DNA of 64,000 bases from Ruminococcus flavefaciens (GTDB lineage Bacteria > Bacillota > Clostridia > Oscillospirales > Ruminococcaceae), in contig JAMPGO010000003.1 of the NCBI GenBank assembly GCA_023663905.1, positions 1 through 64,000 on the forward strand, written 5' to 3'. The notes under the pieces were generated by a model. It was not told the DNA's origin, searched no databases, and was given only the letters and a program-made list of their open reading frames with translations. Positions 1 through 6,853 of the stretch are shown here, one piece after another (the first letter of the stretch is position 1; each line of letters begins with the position of its first letter). The position numbers and the translations under genes are program-made.

Positions 1-34
1 AATAGCCACATCAAATTACAGAAAAAGTGGCAAT

Positions 35-110
35 GGTCGGGATTGTCGGAGTCGAACCAACTTCTGCACGTTCCTGATGACGTGCCGTTTAACCGTTCAC
101 TATACCCCGA
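35..110 (-). tRNA. Degenerate tRNA-like element
   Basis: Read on the minus strand from 110, a 7-base acceptor strand TCGGGGT pairs with ATCCCGA near 36-42, and a canonical T-arm (GTTGG, loop TTCGACT, CCGAC) is present. The anticodon arm is a 6-bp stem (GCACGT/ACGTGC) closing an 8-base loop CATCAGGA instead of 7, the D-stem barely pairs, and there is an extra A between T-stem and acceptor. No CCA is encoded. It is either a decaying tRNA or an atypical element-borne tRNA; the anticodon cannot be fixed (CAG if T33 is the base before it). It lies downstream of the strong minus-strand promoter at 686-714. Confidence 0.45.
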
Positions 111-111
111 T

Positions 112-148
112 ATTTCGGGCGGAAAAAGTGCATTAAACCGTCCGAAAT
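112..148 (-). repeat. 11-bp inverted repeat (tRNA-relic-like hairpin)
   Basis: Bases 112-122 and 138-148 form an 11-bp hairpin with one G-U pair and a 15-base loop. Its arm carries the same TCGGG-type motif as the acceptor stems of the elements on either side, so it may be a further collapsed tRNA relic or a processing signal between them. Confidence 0.4.
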
Positions 149-191
149 TGAAAAGACATTCACCACAAAACGAAAGGAATTTGAGTGGCGG

Positions 192-233
192 TCGGGACTA
201 CCAGAGTTGCACTGGCTTAAACTACTGTCCCGA
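192..233 (-). pseudogene. Truncated tRNA relic (42 nt)
   Basis: On the minus strand, acceptor halves TCGGGAC (233-227) and GTCCCGA (198-192) pair perfectly. The 5' half continues as AGTAGTTTAA, which resembles the start of a D-arm, and the 3' half holds a T-arm-like hairpin (CCAG, 7-base loop, CTGG). Everything between the D-loop and the T-arm, including the anticodon arm, is missing. This looks like a tRNA gene with an internal deletion rather than a working tRNA. Confidence 0.5.
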
Positions 234-260
234 TTTAACTTATAAACAAGGATTATAATT

Positions 261-476
261 ATGATGAATTATTATAAACTCAATAAAATTAATATGTACC
301 TTGAACATTTCTCCGATGAACAACTTGATGAAATCATTAAAATATTATTATATATTTTAACTCTTACTCTTCATCCTGATTGGGTTACATCAGAACTAAG
401 ATTTGATGTTCATAATAAAGTTATTGAATCTATAGACAAAATAGAAGATATTGAAAAACAACTAAACGAAGAATAA
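261..476 (+). CDS. Small acidic hypothetical protein
   Basis: A 71-residue protein, AT-rich like the rest of the element, with hydrophobic and acidic helices (segments EIIKILLYILTLTL and KVIESIDKIEDIEKQL). An AAGGAT ribosome site sits about 8 bases before the double ATG (261/264). No family recognised. It lies on the strand opposite the predicted tRNA-cluster transcript, between the tRNA-Met and the relics, so it may be a real accessory gene of the mobile element or a chance frame. Confidence 0.4.
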   Translation: MMNYYKLNKINMYLEHFSDEQLDEIIKILLYILTLTLHPDWVTSELRFDVHNKVIESIDKIEDIEKQLNEE

Positions 477-507
477 AATCTAAATTTCAAATCAGAAAAC
501 ATTGCGA

Positions 508-580
508 TTATGGAAGTTGGGCTTGAACCAACACTTTCCGGTATATGAAACCGATGAACTGCCAGTTATTCTATTCCACC
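508..580 (-). tRNA. tRNA-Met (anticodon CAT), element-borne
   Basis: Exactly 73 nt and foldable throughout: acceptor GGTGGAA/TTCCATA (G1-A72 mismatch, G2-U71 wobble), D-stem GAAT/GTTC with a GG-containing loop, anticodon stem TCGGT/ACCGG with loop TTCATAT (anticodon CAT, T33 present), 5-base variable loop, T-stem GTTGG/CCAAC with loop TTCAAGC, discriminator A. CCA is not encoded, unlike the chromosomal tRNAs in this window. CAT could decode Met or, after lysidine modification, Ile(AUA). It belongs to the integrated element and is preceded by a consensus sigma-A promoter 106 bases upstream. Confidence 0.75.
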
Positions 581-610
581 ATATTGCCGAAACCGCTTGA
601 ATAGCCAAAA

Positions 611-658
611 ACAAGGGTTTCAGCAAAAAGAAAGCTATGACACTTCCCACACCCTTGT
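611..658 (-). other. Leader hairpin upstream of tRNA-Met
   Basis: Between the minus-strand promoter and tRNA-Met, ACCCTTGT (651-658) and ACAAGGGT (611-618) form a perfect 8-bp inverted repeat enclosing a 32-base loop. No open reading frame is evident. It may be a processing stem or an unrecognised small RNA at the head of the tRNA-cluster transcript. Nothing else is seen between 477 and 773 apart from the tRNA and promoter. Confidence 0.35.
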
Positions 659-685
659 CCCTTATCAATGCAAGAGTGTAAAATT

Positions 686-714
686 ATTATACCTCATATT
701 TTTCAGATTGTCAA
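686..714 (-). promoter_or_regulatory. Sigma-A promoter for the tRNA cluster
   Basis: Minus strand TTGACA (714-709) and TATAAT (691-686) separated by 17 bp: a perfect consensus, directed at tRNA-Met and the tRNA-like elements downstream. Confidence 0.75.
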
Positions 715-715
715 T

Positions 716-743
716 ACAAAATCTTGTTTTTTTTAGATTTTGT
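716..743. promoter_or_regulatory. Perfect 9-bp inverted repeat, candidate operator
   Basis: ACAAAATCT (716-724) and AGATTTTGT (735-743) lie directly before the XRE regulator gene and next to the -35 of the tRNA-cluster promoter. The placement suits an operator bound by the adjacent XRE repressor; binding is inferred. Confidence 0.45.
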
Positions 744-773
744 GAACTATTACGAATTTAAAGGAGCAATTTT

Positions 774-1172
774 ATGTACAATGCACAATTTACAATAGGC
801 AGGATTCAAAAAATGATAAAACTGCGAGGATTAGTACAAAAAAACGTCTTATCTGATTGTGGTATCAATGAAAACACGTTAAAACGTATGTCAGATAATA
901 GAGGCATGTCTTCTTTTAGTCTCGCAAAAATTGCTGATTATCTCAATGTATCGGTTGACTATCTTTTAGGCAGAACTGACGACCCTGAGTTGAAAAGTAT
1001 TTCTAATGTTATCAAGATTAAAGGCGATAATGCACATAATATCAGCAATATCAGCACAGGAAAGGCTTCATCAGAAGATATTGACGAAGTTACGGAGATG
1101 CTGAAAAAACTCACTTTGGTACAGCGTTCAGAAGTTATTCTTATGATTAACAAAATGAACGAAAACAAATAA
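774..1172 (+). CDS. XRE-family (Cro/C1) transcriptional regulator
   Basis: 132 residues. Residues 8-67 match a lambda-repressor-like helix-turn-helix of the XRE family, ending in the diagnostic stretch LNVSVDYLLGRTDDP. The C-terminal half is a short, partly helical oligomerisation region. A strong AAAGGAGC ribosome site precedes the ATG. Genes of this kind control lysogeny or transfer in phages and integrative elements, and this one sits beside the integrase, so a role as element repressor is likely. A symmetric inverted repeat just upstream (716-743) is a candidate autoregulatory site. A terminator follows directly. Confidence 0.85.
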   Translation: MYNAQFTIGRIQKMIKLRGLVQKNVLSDCGINENTLKRMSDNRGMSSFSLAKIADYLNVSVDYLLGRTDDPELKSISNVIKIKGDNAHNISNISTGKASSEDIDEVTEMLKKLTLVQRSEVILMINKMNENK

Positions 1173-1174
1173 AA

Positions 1175-1203
1175 AAATTCGGTATCATAAAGATACCGAA
1201 TTT
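1175..1203. terminator. Bidirectional intrinsic terminator
   Basis: AAATTCGGTATC and GATACCGAATTT form a 12-bp stem with a 5-base loop, flanked by A-rich and T-rich runs. It separates the convergent XRE regulator and the small HTH gene. Confidence 0.8.
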
Positions 1204-1207
1204 AAGG

Positions 1208-1450
1208 CTATTTTCCATCAAGTTGTACTGTACCGAACACTAAAACTTCTACATCAATCCCCGACACCTGTGCTATAATTCTGAAATCATCATAGCTGAA
1301 TTTCTTCCACGGTTCTTTCATTCTGGTTGTCCACGTCGGCGGTGAAATGCCGATAGCATTACATAATGTGATACGTCCCAGAACTTTTTGACATAACATC
1401 AGATTGGAACGCAATCGCCTATGGTCAGCTTTTATTGCGTTTAAGGTCAT
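1208..1450 (-). CDS. Small HTH protein, possible phage-type repressor or excisionase
   Basis: 80 residues with a predicted helix-turn-helix in the middle: LCNAIGISPPTWTTRM fits the turn and recognition helix, followed by a DFRIIAQVSGID helix typical of small XRE-like proteins. It is read divergently from the integrase, about 100 bp upstream, the usual position of a directionality factor or immunity regulator in integrative elements. AT-rich codon use matches the element. The exact family is not recognised; a DNA-binding control role for the integrase is inferred. Confidence 0.65.
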   Translation of the reverse strand: MTLNAIKADHRRLRSNLMLCQKVLGRITLCNAIGISPPTWTTRMKEPWKKFSYDDFRIIAQVSGIDVEVLVFGTVQLDGK

Positions 1451-1554
1451 AGCTTTTTTCCTTTCTTTCTTTATTTATCTATCATATCATATTTTTTTGC
1501 GACTGTCAAGTGAAATCGAAAAATAATGAGGTATTTTTTGAAAGAAGTGATATA

Positions 1555-2619
1555 ATGGCAACTGCAAAAAAACTGCCATCCGGCTCTTGGAGAGTACGAG
1601 TCTATGACAAAGAAACAGGGAAATATATTTCATTCACATCTGAACTTAAAGGCAAAGCTGGCAAAAACGAAGCTGAATTTATGGCTAAGGAATGGCAAAC
1701 GAACAGACAAAAAAATCATCAAAAGAACAGTAAAAAGACTGTGTATACTTGTGTTGAAGAATATATACAGAGTAAAGAGAACTTGCTCTCACCTTCTTCT
1801 GTAAGAGGATATTACATCATTCTCAGAAATTCTTTAGGTGAATTCGGAAACAAAAAAATTGACACTCTCACCGAAAAGGACATTCAGTTTTGGGTTAATG
1901 AAAATGCTGTTAAATATGCTCCTAAGTCAGTCAAAAGTCAATATGGGTTGGTATCCGCCGCACTCCGTCAAAACCGTATAAACCTTGATTTCAACTCAAT
2001 TATGCTTCCACGTCTGCCAAAAAAAGAAAAGCGAATACCAAATGAACAGGAAATATCCAAAATATTACACATCATCGAGGGAACGTCTGTAGAATTGCCA
2101 ATAACCATTGCTGTTACCCTTGGTTTACGTCAGTCAGAAATAGCAGCTCTTAAATGGTCGGACTACAACGGTGTAACTCTGAAAATTCACGCTGCTAAAG
2201 TTCCTGATAAAAATAATCAGTACATTATCAAAAACACCACAAAGTCAGAGGCAAGCACAAGGGAAATTGAGGTCGGCACATTATTGAAACAGCGTCTTGA
2301 CCGTGCAGAACGTAAAAGCGATTACATATCACCTATGCTTCCGTCGTCCGTCTTAAAAAAGTTCAACCACCTTTGTGATGAAAACGGTTTACCTCGTTTT
2401 ACGATGCACGCTCAGAGACACGGTAATGCTTCGATGATGCTTGCAAAGGGTGTGCCTGATAAATATGCTATGAAACGTCTTGGACAGTCGTCTCCGAATA
2501 TGATAAAAGACGTGTATCAGCATTTGTATGAAAGCAAAGAAAAGGAAGTCGCCCAGACAGTATCCGATGCCTTTTCTGAGATATATGACACAAAATATGA
2601 CACGAATAATAATAAATAA
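1555..2619 (+). CDS. Tyrosine integrase of a mobile element
   Basis: 354 residues from the ATG at 1555; an in-frame GTG at 1510 lacks a ribosome site, while GAAAGAAG precedes the ATG. The N-terminus (SGSWRVRVYDKETGKY) is the arm-binding domain of Tn916/phage integrases, followed by a SAM-like core-binding domain and a catalytic domain. Catalytic residues are visible: Arg in GLRQSEIAALKW, the HxxR box in HAQRHGNAS and the Tyr in DVYQHLYESK. It would cut and join DNA at att sites. Only 30 bp after its stop lies a tRNA 3'-end sequence, the expected position of the element's attachment site. Codon use is AT-rich compared with the DNA to the right. Confidence 0.92.
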   Translation: MATAKKLPSGSWRVRVYDKETGKYISFTSELKGKAGKNEAEFMAKEWQTNRQKNHQKNSKKTVYTCVEEYIQSKENLLSPSSVRGYYIILRNSLGEFGNKKIDTLTEKDIQFWVNENAVKYAPKSVKSQYGLVSAALRQNRINLDFNSIMLPRLPKKEKRIPNEQEISKILHIIEGTSVELPITIAVTLGLRQSEIAALKWSDYNGVTLKIHAAKVPDKNNQYIIKNTTKSEASTREIEVGTLLKQRLDRAERKSDYISPMLPSSVLKKFNHLCDENGLPRFTMHAQRHGNASMMLAKGVPDKYAMKRLGQSSPNMIKDVYQHLYESKEKEVAQTVSDAFSEIYDTKYDTNNNK

Positions 2620-2649
2620 CGGAAAATGGAATAAAAAATACAAAATGAT

Positions 2650-2674
2650 GAGAGTTCAAATCTCTCAATCCGCG
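2650..2674 (+). other. Element attachment site: duplicated tRNA 3' end
   Basis: A complete T-arm (GAGAG, loop TTCAAAT, CTCTC) is followed by AATCCGC and G, which reads as the T-arm, acceptor strand and discriminator of a tRNA with no 5' part. It lies 30 bp after the integrase and 15 bp before a plus-strand terminator, at the point where base composition shifts. This is the pattern left when an element integrates at the 3' end of a tRNA; the intact tRNA should lie left of the window. CCA is absent, so the target identity remains open. Confidence 0.65.
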
Positions 2675-2688
2675 TTCAGTGCAAAGAA

Positions 2689-2728
2689 CCGTAGTATTCC
2701 GGATTTCCCGGTTTGCTACGGCTTTTTT
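2689..2728 (+). terminator. Intrinsic terminator beyond the att site
   Basis: CCGTAG and CTACGG pair around a 21-base loop, then CTTTTTT. It probably was the terminator of the tRNA gene that served as integration target. Confidence 0.7.
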
Positions 2729-2751
2729 AGATTACAGCAAAGGAATTGTCT

Positions 2752-3510
2752 ATGAAAAAATACATCACCACCAACAAAATGCGTTTCTATATCTTCAAAT
2801 TCGCACTCCGTCTCACTGCATTCGGCATAATGATTGCCCTTTATATAAAAGATAAGGACGGATTCTATAACCGCACCGTCGTCCCGATAACCGAAAAGCC
2901 CAATTTTATGCACCTTATGTGGGCAGTTTTTATGTGCCTTATGATTTCCCATATATTTCCGACAAAAATCATTTCAATGGGTGCGGGCAAGATAAAAAAA
3001 TCCAACTTCGTCCCTGTAAGCAATTATTCCGAAAGCGAGCTTCTGAAATTCGTCTGCAACGAGAACCGAAAAGCCTGGAACTCTATGATTGTGTGGCTCA
3101 TCGGCAATGCCGTTATCGGGATTCTTTACTTCCTGCACATCATCGGCAAGCCCGAGCTTCTGCTTATTACGGGATTCTATTTCATAAGCGACTACGTCTG
3201 CATATTGATTTTCTGTCCGTTCCAGATATTCGGGCAGAAGGACAGGTGCTGTGTAAACTGCCGTATCTACGACTGGGGTCACTTCTTTATGTTCACCCCT
3301 ATGCTGTTCCTCAACTCGTTCTACGGCTGGACTCTCTTCGCTATGGGCGCTGTCGTAATCATTCACTGGGAATATCTCTGGACGAAATATCCCGAGCGCT
3401 TCTGGTTCGGCTCAAATCAGACCCTGAGCTGTGCAAACTGCAAGGACAAGACCTGCTCCGTCAAAAAAGATGTCACAAAGCAGTTCAAGAGCATTTTCAA
3501 ACTGCGCTGA
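2752..3510 (+). CDS. Conserved-type membrane protein with cysteine clusters
   Basis: 252 residues from the ATG at 2752, chosen over an in-frame TTG at 2746 because AAAGGA lies 7 bases before it. About five to six hydrophobic segments are visible (near residues 15-30, 50-70, 105-125, 130-150, 175-215). The loop between the later segments carries CCVNC, and the cytosol-facing tail carries CANCKDKTC, so up to seven cysteines could bind a metal or be redox active. No family is recognised. It is the first chromosomal gene after the element boundary and overlaps the next, convergent gene by 14 bp. Confidence 0.7.
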   Translation: MKKYITTNKMRFYIFKFALRLTAFGIMIALYIKDKDGFYNRTVVPITEKPNFMHLMWAVFMCLMISHIFPTKIISMGAGKIKKSNFVPVSNYSESELLKFVCNENRKAWNSMIVWLIGNAVIGILYFLHIIGKPELLLITGFYFISDYVCILIFCPFQIFGQKDRCCVNCRIYDWGHFFMFTPMLFLNSFYGWTLFAMGAVVIIHWEYLWTKYPERFWFGSNQTLSCANCKDKTCSVKKDVTKQFKSIFKLR

Positions 3511-3751
3511 TTATCACTATCGCCAAAATTACAGCGACAACAGCCGAGAAAATAATAATCCTGCCTGTTTTCGCCGTGATTCTGCGCCGTTCTGCAAGTC
3601 CCGAGCTAATAATATACCTGTCAATCTCCCGACGTGCAATCTCATCGGGAAGAGTACGCACTTCGGGTCGAAGATAAAAAACAGCCCTCTCAAAATAAAT
3701 GCTGTCGGGATTGTTTACCTCGATAATCTTCTTGTTAACACCTTTAACCAT
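3497..3751 (-). CDS. Small single-pass membrane protein
   Basis: 84 residues. The first 60 are charged and soluble; the last 22 (RIIIFSAVVAVILAIVIIS) form one membrane helix, giving a tail-anchored topology. GGAGG lies 5 bases before the ATG. It is read 45 bp after the OGG1-type glycosylase and in the same direction, so the two may be co-transcribed. The segment VNNPDSIYFERAVFYL resembles short conserved proteins of ruminococci, but no function is known to me. Confidence 0.65.
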   Translation of the reverse strand: MVKGVNKKIIEVNNPDSIYFERAVFYLRPEVRTLPDEIARREIDRYIISSGLAERRRITAKTGRIIIFSAVVAVILAIVIISAV

Positions 3752-3796
3752 AATAACCTCCGTGAAAATTTTTTCAGGGTTATTATTGGCAGTATG

Positions 3797-4597
3797 TCAG
3801 TCTTTATTCCTCATATAGTGGAAAAGATACTGCTGGGCGATTCCCTGATGCTCAATCTCGGGAAAGCCGTCGGGGTAAAATTCCGCAAGAACTCGCCTTA
3901 TCCATACATCAACGGGAAAAGCCTCCGTGCGGTGCATACCATACAGCAGAACGCATTCCGCAACCTTCTCGCCTACTCCCTTAACCGTTTTCAGTGCCTT
4001 CCTCGCCTTGTCAATCGGCATTTCCGCAATCTCGTCAAGATTGATTTTTCCCGAAGCCACGCATTCCACAGCGTCGCAGATATACTTCGCACGGAATCCG
4101 CTTCTGAGGCTTGCAATGCTGTCGGGTGTTGCACCTGCGATGTCGGCAGGCATAGGAAATCCGCCGTATTTACTGCACAGGCGGTCTATAATGCCCTTGA
4201 TTCTCGGAATATTGTTATTCTGCGAGATTATGAAGCTTATAAGGCATTCCCAGCTGTCCTGACGGAGAAGTCTTATTCCGCCCGCAAATCCGCAGGCTTT
4301 TGCAAGCGTTTCATCCTCAGAGAAATAGCGTTTAAGCTCGCCATAGTCGGTGTTGAAGTCGAAATAATCAACCCATTTTTCAAGAAAATCCTTTTCGGAC
4401 GTATTGTGGAAAATAAATTCATCGCCTGAAATCTGCGAAACAGTGAGCTTGTTGTTGAGATAAAAGCCCGTATAGGTGCATTTATAATCGCCGTCAATCT
4501 TTTTCCAGCGGAAAGCCTGTCCGCAGTCAAGCGTTTCGTCAAGATTAAAATCCTTTGCGCATACAATTATGTTATTATTTTTTACAGTGTAATCCAT
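3797..4597 (-). CDS. OGG1-type 8-oxoguanine DNA glycosylase/AP lyase
   Basis: 266 residues from the ATG at 4597 (AAGGAG 8 bases upstream; a GTG at 4606 overlaps that site). The N-terminal region DETLDCGQAFRWKK is typical of the OGG N-domain. The helix-hairpin-helix GPD core follows: ISFIISQNNNIPRIKGII, then TVKGVGEKVAECVLLYG with the catalytic lysine in GVGEKVA, and FPVDVWIRR with the catalytic aspartate. It removes oxidised guanine from DNA in base-excision repair. It is divergent from the alarmone synthetase and shares the 122-bp intergenic region with its promoter. Confidence 0.9.
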   Translation of the reverse strand: MDYTVKNNNIIVCAKDFNLDETLDCGQAFRWKKIDGDYKCTYTGFYLNNKLTVSQISGDEFIFHNTSEKDFLEKWVDYFDFNTDYGELKRYFSEDETLAKACGFAGGIRLLRQDSWECLISFIISQNNNIPRIKGIIDRLCSKYGGFPMPADIAGATPDSIASLRSGFRAKYICDAVECVASGKINLDEIAEMPIDKARKALKTVKGVGEKVAECVLLYGMHRTEAFPVDVWIRRVLAEFYPDGFPEIEHQGIAQQYLFHYMRNKD

Positions 4598-4626
4598 AAT
4601 TTTCACTCCTTTTTCATAAAAAGCAC

Positions 4627-4655
4627 TTGATTTTTCTATTAAATTATACTAAAAT
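4627..4655 (+). promoter_or_regulatory. Sigma-A promoter for the alarmone synthetase
   Basis: TTGATT (4627-4632), 17 bp, TAAAAT (4650-4655), about 60 bp before the gene start. Confidence 0.5.
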
Positions 4656-4719
4656 ATAATTATAAATGCAAGTGTTTTCCGCAAAAATAAAATATTTTAA
4701 CCTGAAAGGAGTCAATATT

Positions 4720-5412
4720 ATGACTGATATGGATTTTTATATAGAGGGCATTCAACAGCTTCCTGCCATTGTCAACGGCAATAAAAATGCGCAGGAAAAA
4801 TTCGCCGAGCTTTTCAATGAGTTTCTGGCACTGGGACATCTTTATGAATCGGCTATCGAGGTCGTCAAAACTTATCTCAATATCCTCGACAGCGAGTTCA
4901 ATATCAAGTTCCAGCGCAATCCGATTCATAATATTGAAAGCCGTCTCAAATCAGCAGAATCGATTATCGGCAAGCTCCGCAAGAAGGGTCTGGAAATCTC
5001 TCCCGATACGGCACGCAAAAACCTGCTTGACATCGCAGGAATCCGTGTGACCTGCTATTACATAAGCGATATTTACGTCCTTGCGGAAATGCTTACTCAC
5101 CGTGACGATTTCATCATCATCAAGCAGAAGGACTACATCAAGAATCCCAAGCCCAGCGGTTACAGAAGCTACCACCTGATTATCAACGTCCCCGTCCATC
5201 TCGCAGCGCAGAAAATGTATGCGCCTGTTGAGATACAAATCAGGACGATTGCTATGGATTTCTGGGCAAGCCTTGAACATCAGCTCAAATACAAGCCGTC
5301 GGCGATGATAACTCCCGAGATTTCCGAACAGCTGAGAGACTGTGCGGAGAGAATCGCCGAAACGGATTTGCAGATGCAGAAAATCTACACACAGATTAAC
5401 GGCATAGATTAG
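4720..5412 (+). CDS. Small alarmone synthetase, (p)ppGpp synthase
   Basis: 230 residues from the ATG at 4720 (AAAGGAG site). It is a stand-alone RelA/SpoT nucleotidyltransferase domain without the hydrolase, TGS or ACT domains of long Rel proteins, so it fits the RelP/RelQ (YwaC/YjbM) group. Visible motifs: HNIESRLKSAESIIGKLRKK, DIAGIRVTCYY, the KPSGYRSYHLI loop that carries synthetase substrate contacts, and VEIQIRTIAMDFWASLEHQL. It transfers pyrophosphate from ATP to GDP or GTP to raise stringent-response signals. Members of this group are usually induced by envelope stress. Confidence 0.9.
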   Translation: MTDMDFYIEGIQQLPAIVNGNKNAQEKFAELFNEFLALGHLYESAIEVVKTYLNILDSEFNIKFQRNPIHNIESRLKSAESIIGKLRKKGLEISPDTARKNLLDIAGIRVTCYYISDIYVLAEMLTHRDDFIIIKQKDYIKNPKPSGYRSYHLIINVPVHLAAQKMYAPVEIQIRTIAMDFWASLEHQLKYKPSAMITPEISEQLRDCAERIAETDLQMQKIYTQINGID

Positions 5413-5516
5413 AGCTTTTCCGCCACGAACCGACATAAACCGATATAATCCACCCCTTAACTTTGCGCTTATCATATGATATAATCATATTATCAGTTAT
5501 GAAAGGAGTATTTGTT

Positions 5517-5819
5517 ATGTTCGGATTTATAAGGAAAATAAAGCACGAAGTCCGTGACCGTACGGTTTATATGGAGGTTTTCGGCGATAATAAAGTATCT
5601 TACCGTGTAACCGCAGGAAAGGTTTTCCTGAACGGCGAGGAAGTCACCACATACGGCGTTGAAGCAGAGGACAGCAGAAAGGGCGAATATGAATATATAG
5701 CCGATTTTTCCCGTGATATTGAGGACGCTGTCGATTTTGCGGAAATGCTTATTGCAGGAAAGGCAAGACCTGCCCAGATTTATACACGTGCGCTTACTTA
5801 TCTGTGGATTTCGATTTAG
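5517..5819 (+). CDS. Hypothetical protein, DUF6514-like
   Basis: 100 residues from the ATG at 5517, with GAAAGGAG 8 bases before. The central block VTTYGVEAED and the tail DFSRDIEDAVDFAEMLIAGKARPAQI resemble the small DUF6514 family common in clostridia, in which a YG(I/V)E motif is followed by a helical end and a conserved proline. No biochemical role is established. It ends 17 bases before the next recombinase gene and is probably translated from the same message, which is the only functional hint available. Confidence 0.6.
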   Translation: MFGFIRKIKHEVRDRTVYMEVFGDNKVSYRVTAGKVFLNGEEVTTYGVEAEDSRKGEYEYIADFSRDIEDAVDFAEMLIAGKARPAQIYTRALTYLWISI

Positions 5820-5836
5820 TTATCAAAGGAGATAAA

Positions 5837-6814
5837 ATGAAAAATTATAACAATAACAGCAATCCCGAATTTCTTAACGAGTACCTCGTACATATAAAGG
5901 TCGTGAAAATGCTTGCGGAGAGGACTATTGAGGAATACTATCTTGATACACGTCTTTTTCTTAAATATTTTTATAATAATCTCTGTGGCATTGATAAGGA
6001 TATTGACGAAACGGATATTTCCAAGATGACGGCGGAGGATTTGCAGAAGGTAACGCTGACGGATATATATAACTTCATTTTCTATACGGCTGACGAGCGC
6101 AAGAACTCACAGAGGGCTAGATACAGAAAAGTCTCGGCGCTCAGGAGCTTTTTCAAGTACCTCACCAAAGTCGCCCGTATCATCGACAATGACCCGACCA
6201 AGGATGTTGAAATACCCTCGCCGAAAGGTTCTATGCCGAAATTCCTCTCGCTCAATGAAAGTCTCAGGCTTCTCGAAACATCGGGCGACAGCGAATCCGT
6301 CCGCAATTTCTGCATAATCACCCTTTTTCTTAACTGCGGAATGCGACTGAGCGAGCTTGTCGGGATTAATATTTCCGATATTGACTTCTCCGAAAACAGA
6401 ATGCGCATTCTCGGCAAAGGCAATAAAGAGCGTATGGTCTACCTCAATCCTGCCTGCATTGACGCTCTCCGCAATCACCTTGCAGTCCGCTGTGCCAATA
6501 AAAAAGCCGTCGATGAGCCTGCACTCTTCATAAGCAATCAGAACAGGCGCATTTCCAAACGTCGTGTTCAGCAGATTGTTATTGAAACGATTAAAAAAGC
6601 AGGTCTCGGCGACAAAGGTCTCACTACGCACAAGCTCCGCCATACCGCCGCAACCCTTATGTATCAGTACAGCGACGCAGATGTTCTCACGCTTAAAGAA
6701 CTGCTCGGGCATTCCAATATTGCCACGACGGAAATATATACTCACCTCAACGACGAAAGCGTAAGACGTGCGATTGAAGAAAATCCGCTCGCAAATATCA
6801 CGATGAAAAAATAA
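5837..6814 (+). CDS. XerC/XerD-like tyrosine recombinase
   Basis: 325 residues from the ATG at 5837 (AAAGGAG site). The N-terminal SAM-like domain (residues 1-110) is followed by the catalytic domain. Catalytic residues are visible: Arg in CGMRLSELVG, Lys in LGKGNKERMV, HKLRH, the GHSNIATTEIYTHL box with His and the Tyr nucleophile. Length and motifs match chromosome-dimer-resolving Xer recombinases rather than phage integrases, and codon use is like the neighbouring chromosomal genes. It would act at a dif site, but nothing here shows whether it is the main Xer of the cell. Confidence 0.88.
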   Translation: MKNYNNNSNPEFLNEYLVHIKVVKMLAERTIEEYYLDTRLFLKYFYNNLCGIDKDIDETDISKMTAEDLQKVTLTDIYNFIFYTADERKNSQRARYRKVSALRSFFKYLTKVARIIDNDPTKDVEIPSPKGSMPKFLSLNESLRLLETSGDSESVRNFCIITLFLNCGMRLSELVGINISDIDFSENRMRILGKGNKERMVYLNPACIDALRNHLAVRCANKKAVDEPALFISNQNRRISKRRVQQIVIETIKKAGLGDKGLTTHKLRHTAATLMYQYSDADVLTLKELLGHSNIATTEIYTHLNDESVRRAIEENPLANITMKK

Positions 6815-6818
6815 AACA

Positions 6819-6848
6819 ATCCCCTTGCTTTTCGAAAAGTAAGGGGAT
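6819..6848 (+). promoter_or_regulatory. Hairpin masking the azlC ribosome site
   Basis: ATCCCCTT and AAGGGGAT, extended by CTTT/AAAG, form a 30-base near-perfect hairpin directly after the recombinase stop. Its 3' arm contains AAGGGG, the only ribosome site for azlC, whose ATG starts 6 bases later. There is no T-tract, so it is not a classical terminator; a translational switch is the likelier reading. Confidence 0.55.
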
Positions 6849-6853
6849 GATGT

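Noticed and set aside
43..258. Plus-strand 71-codon frame over the tRNA-like elements
   Set aside because: It reads through the complement of tRNA-like sequences, lacks a ribosome site and has no coding character.
3431..4429. Plus-strand frame of 332 codons opposite the OGG1-type gene
   Set aside because: It is the shadow of the glycosylase and the small membrane protein genes; no motif and no ribosome site.
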